Shown one piece after another: positions 58,655 through 64,000 of a stretch of 64,000 nucleotides of DNA. This stretch comes from Oerskovia paurometabola (lineage in GTDB: Bacteria > Actinomycetota > Actinomycetes > Actinomycetales > Cellulomonadaceae), in contig NZ_JAFBBV010000001.1 in the NCBI RefSeq assembly GCF_016907365.1, positions 744,001 through 808,000 of the forward strand, written 5' to 3'. The notes under the pieces were generated by a model. The model was not told the DNA's origin and did no database searches. It saw only the letters and a program-made list of their open reading frames with translations. The position numbers were made by a program, and so were the translations under genes. Position 1 is the first letter of the stretch, and the number at the start of each line of letters is the position of its first letter.

Positions 58655-59826
58655 CGACGCGCCTGTCCTTCGCCGACATGGTCGGCACAGCGACGCTCGG
58701 CCCGAGGTCGCGTCCCCTGCGAGCCCTCCTGTCGATCCTCGGGATCGGGATCGGGATCGCCACGCTCGTCGCGGTCATGGGAATCGCCGGAACCAACCAG
58801 GCGCACACGCGGGCACAGCTCGAGGCCCTCGGGTCCAACGTGCTCGAGGTCGCGCCCGGCGACGGCCCGGACGGGGTCGTCCCGCTCCCCGACACCGCCT
58901 CGGAGATGATCCGCCGGATCGGACCCGTCGAGGGCGCCGCAGCGACCCGGGACCTCAAAGGCCTGCACGCGTACCGTACGGACCTCGTCCCCGGGACCAT
59001 GGGCAACGGGCTCACGGTCGCGGCCGTCGAGCCGGAGCTCGCGGTCACGATGGACCTGACTGTTGCCGACGGCAGGTGGTTCGACGAGTCGACCTCGGCG
59101 CTGCCGGCCGTCGTCCTCGGGTCCTCGACCGCCCGACTGCTCGGGGTGTCCAGCATCGGGCAGCGGGTCTGGATCGGCGACGCCTGGTACGGGGTGCTGG
59201 GGATCCTCTCGCCCTCGCAGCTCGCGCCCCAGCTCGACACGAAGGCCCTGATCGGTGACCGGTGGGCCCTGGCCAACGTCGACGAGGCGGCGATCACCAC
59301 GATCTACGTCCGCACGCGCAGCGGTGAGGCGACCACGGTCCGACCCGTGATCCCCGCCACGGCGAACCCCGCCGCACCGTTCGCCGTGAAGGTGGGGGCG
59401 CCGTCCCGGCTGGAGAAGGCGCAGACCGCTGTCGACGGCTCGTATCGGGCGCTCGCGCTCGGGCTCGCGACCATCGCGCTCCTGGTCGGCGCGATCGGCA
59501 TCGTGAACACGATGGTCATCGCCGTGCTCGAGCGGCGCGGAGAGATCGGCCTGCGCCGCGCCGTCGGCGCCCGGTCCGGGCAGGTGCGGCTCCAGTTCGT
59601 CGTCGAGGCGGCGCTGCTCGGGTTGGTCGGCGGTGTGGCGGGGTCGGTGATCGGTGTGCTCGTGACGCTCGGCTACGGGATCGCCACCGGCATGTCGCCG
59701 AAGGTCGACCTGTGGGCGGGCGTGGTGGGGATCGTCCTGGCGGTGCTCGTCGGTGCAGCAGCCGGCGCCTACCCGGCGTCGCGTGCGGCCAAGCTCTCGC
59801 CGACGCAGGCCCTGCGCGGCGCGTGA
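58651..59826 (+). CDS. ABC transporter permease, MacB/FtsX type
   Basis: This 391-residue permease has the MacB layout: one N-terminal helix (LRALLSILGIGIGIATLVAVMGIAG), a large extracytoplasmic domain of about 230 residues, and three C-terminal helices (ALALGLATIALLVGAIGIVNTM; LLGLVGGVAGSVIGVLVTLGYG; GVVGIVLAVLVGAAAGAYPA) with the conserved ERRGEIGLRRAVGA loop and C-terminal KLSPTQALRGA. It is the last gene of the six-gene operon and is convergent with the NUDIX gene. Confidence 0.93.
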   Translation: MTTRLSFADMVGTATLGPRSRPLRALLSILGIGIGIATLVAVMGIAGTNQAHTRAQLEALGSNVLEVAPGDGPDGVVPLPDTASEMIRRIGPVEGAAATRDLKGLHAYRTDLVPGTMGNGLTVAAVEPELAVTMDLTVADGRWFDESTSALPAVVLGSSTARLLGVSSIGQRVWIGDAWYGVLGILSPSQLAPQLDTKALIGDRWALANVDEAAITTIYVRTRSGEATTVRPVIPATANPAAPFAVKVGAPSRLEKAQTAVDGSYRALALGLATIALLVGAIGIVNTMVIAVLERRGEIGLRRAVGARSGQVRLQFVVEAALLGLVGGVAGSVIGVLVTLGYGIATGMSPKVDLWAGVVGIVLAVLVGAAAGAYPASRAAKLSPTQALRGA

Positions 59827-59860
59827 CGACGGTTGTCGGCCCGCTCTGGCACCCGCCACG

Positions 59861-60879
59861 TCAGTGCAGCGGCGGTGCGACCTTCTCCGCCGCGAGCACC
59901 CTCGGGCCCTTGGCCGTGTCCGCGACGTGCGCGACCAGCATCTCGCCCGGCTCCAGGAACGGGTCCCTGCTCGGCAGCGCGTTCGCGACCGGTCGTCGCG
60001 AGTGCTGGCCCAGGACGTCGAGCACCGTGGGCAGCACGGGCCGGTGGGTGCACAGCACGGTCGACCGCTCGGACTCGAGGAGCTCGCGCACCGTGCGTGC
60101 GACGCGCGACGGCGACCGCTCGTGCTGGGCCTCGGACAGGTGGTCGATCGAGATCCGGTCCAGGCGCGCGGCCTCGGCGTACGGAGAGATGGTCTGCTCG
60201 CAGCGGTTCCACCGGCTCGTGACCACGGCATTGACGCCGTACGCCGCGAGCACGGGCACCAGGGCGGCCGACTGCGCGTGCCCCGCGGGCGTGAGGGGCC
60301 GGTCCTCCTCGGCGCCGTGCCACGCCGCGCGGGTCACGGCCTTGCCGTGGCGGGCGATCACGACCACGCGGGTCGCGAGCCGGTCCTGGGCGAACTCCTC
60401 GGCCAGCGCCGCGAGCGGCCCGCGGTCCGCCTTGCGGGTCACGCGCCGGGCCGCGTCCTCGACGCCGAGCCACACGGAGTCGTCGATCTCGTCGACGGAC
60501 ACCGGGGGCACGGGCGCACGCGCGGCGAGGGGGCCCGCGTCGCGGACCCGCTTGGCCTGCCGCGCGGCCCAGTAGTGCACGCGCTTCACACGGCCCTCGG
60601 GCGTGAGGTACTGGAGCCCCGGCAGCGGTACGCCGAGGACGACGGGCCTGCCCGTCTCTTCCGCGACCTCGCGCACCGCGGCCGTCTGGAAGGCCTCGCC
60701 CGGGTCGAGCTTGCCCTTGGGCCACGACCAGTCGTCGTAGCGCGGCCGGTGCACCAGCTTGACCTGGAGCTCACCGTCGCGCACCCGCCACACGAGCCCG
60801 CCCGCGGACTCGATCACGGGGGCGTGGGGGACGTGCGTGGGGCCGAGCATGTCCACGAGCGGGGCGAACGAGGACGAGC

Positions 60880-60883
<4 letters not shown>
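59861..60883 (-). CDS. mutT1: NUDIX hydrolase / histidine phosphatase fusion (MutT1-like)
   Basis: This is a 340-residue two-domain protein. The NUDIX box [22 protein letters not shown] lies near residues 57-78 within a domain running to about 165. A histidine-phosphatase domain follows with the RHG catalytic motif [11 protein letters not shown] near residue 190, [12 protein letters not shown] and [10 protein letters not shown]. The mycobacterial MutT1 has the same fusion and genomic neighbourhood beside ppk, and removes 8-oxo-dGTP and diadenosine polyphosphates. ATG 60883 overlaps the ppk stop (ATGA). Confidence 0.92.
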
Positions 60884-63209
<2,326 letters not shown>

Positions 63210-63213
<4 letters not shown>

Positions 63214-64000
63214 GACTTCATGGTGGCATCACTCGGTGAACTTTGGGTGACGGGATTCACTGCCGGCGGGCCGTACTGGACGTCGACCGTGTCCTTGCCG
63301 AACCCCGCCCCGAGGTAGGTCCTCGTCGCGGCGGCGTTGTCGCCGTCGACGTAGAGGACGGCGCGGTCGAGCCCGCGCGCGGCGAGGTGCGCGAGCCCCA
63401 CGGCGGTCAGCACCTTCCCGAGCCCCTGGCCCTGGGCGTCGGGGTCGACGCCGACGACGTAGATCTCGCCCTCGCGCACGTCTCCGGTCTGGTCGGTGGG
63501 CACCTTGGTCCACAGCGAACCGGCGAGCGAGCCGTCCGCGCGCTCGAGGAGGAAGAAGCCCTCGGGGTCGAACCAGTCCTCGGCGACGCGGGCGTCGAGG
63601 TCGGCCTGGTCGAGGCGGCCCTGCTCGGGGTGGTGCGCGAAGGCGCGCGCGTTGACGCGGAGCCACGCTGCGTCGTCGGGACCGGGGCGGAACGTGCGCA
63701 GGCTCAGGCCCGCGGGCACCTCGGGGCGCTCCCACGTCCCGGACCGCAGGTCGAGCCCCATCTTCCACAGCTCGCGCACGACGACGAGCCCCGCGTCGGC
63801 TGCGAACGCCCGCGCGGCGGGGAGGTCGCCGTGCGCCCACACGTGCAGGACGCCGCCGTGCTGGCCCGGCTCGCCCGAGCGCGCGGGCAGGGTCGCGTCG
63901 CGCTGCGCGGTGCGCAGCAGCATGCGCCCGGTCCGACGGCGGCGCGCGGCCGGGTGCACCACGAGCTCGGCGCTCGCGACGTCGCCGCCGCGGTCGACCT
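63210..64000 (-). CDS. mshD: Mycothiol synthase, N-terminus cut by window edge
   Basis: At least 262 residues of a two-GNAT-domain acetyltransferase are visible; the start lies beyond the window. The visible N-part has [18 protein letters not shown] (acetyl-CoA-binding signature of the first GNAT). The second GNAT has [31 protein letters not shown], then [20 protein letters not shown]. This two-fold design is typical of MshD, which acetylates Cys-GlcN-inositol in the last step of mycothiol synthesis. The stop overlaps the ppk ATG. Confidence 0.85.

Overview
This 64 kb window has very high GC and is densely packed with short intergenic gaps. Many genes start at GTG or TTG, and many neighbouring genes overlap as ATGA or GTGA. 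It carries mycothiol-related genes (an MshD-like mycothiol synthase and a TIGR03086-type protein), a C50-carotenoid cluster, an ANTAR regulator and an M15/VanY-type wall peptidase beside a two-component system. Together these point to an actinobacterium, most likely a pigmented Micrococcales member of the Cellulomonas/Oerskovia/Cellulosimicrobium kind. The genus is inference; no rRNA gene is present to settle it. I saw no prophage, insertion sequence, CRISPR array or obvious island, so this is mostly ordinary chromosome.

Layout. 0-1 kb: end of a holin-superfamily membrane protein and a tRNA Glu-Asp-Phe cluster, all on the minus strand. 1-4 kb: a small zinc-metallopeptidase-fold protein, an ArsR/SmtB repressor coupled to a CDF zinc exporter, and galE. 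4-9.5 kb: the operon crtE-crtB-crtI-crtYe-crtYf-crtEb for a C50 carotenoid (decaprenoxanthin type), behind a promoter with a striking double operator. 9.6-17.6 kb: M15 peptidase, ThrE-type exporter, small conserved proteins, MscS channel and a VanZ-RDD membrane protein. 17.6-21 kb: a 1058-residue LPXTG-anchored beta-helix surface protein bracketed by two related perfect palindromes. 21-25 kb: an ABC importer (two permeases and a Tat/lipoprotein binding protein) ending in a glycerophosphodiesterase. 25-32 kb: ferredoxin-NADP reductase with deviant codon use, a TIGR03086/VOC pair, and a methyltransferase with a nucleotidyltransferase-like N-terminus coupled to a GH2 glycosidase. 32-41 kb: VanY-type carboxypeptidase divergent from a two-component system, several stand-alone enzymes and an alkylsulfatase-type metallo-hydrolase. 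41-45 kb: a candidate small RNA, a PAS-ANTAR regulator, tRNA-Lys, and small metabolic and membrane proteins. 45-51 kb: DEAD-box helicase, MsrB, and MarR-regulated multidrug export. 51-54 kb: PhoU-like and Pit phosphate uptake. 54.5-59.8 kb: a six-gene coupled operon with a secreted I36-family protein, two related four-cysteine lipoproteins and a MacA/MacB-type ABC system. 59.8-64 kb: mshD-ppk1-mutT1.

The strongest unexplained signals are these: the paired CTCAG-N4-CTGAG operator on the carotenoid promoter; the coupled I36/lipoprotein/MacAB operon; an 80-90 nt structured RNA at 41.1 kb; a set of perfect intergenic palindromes, two of which contain a gene's stop codon; a recurring leaderless-promoter layout with a -10 hexamer six bases before the start codon; and the domain fusion at 28.9-30.5 kb. 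Functions given here rest on reading motifs and on family knowledge. No database search was run.
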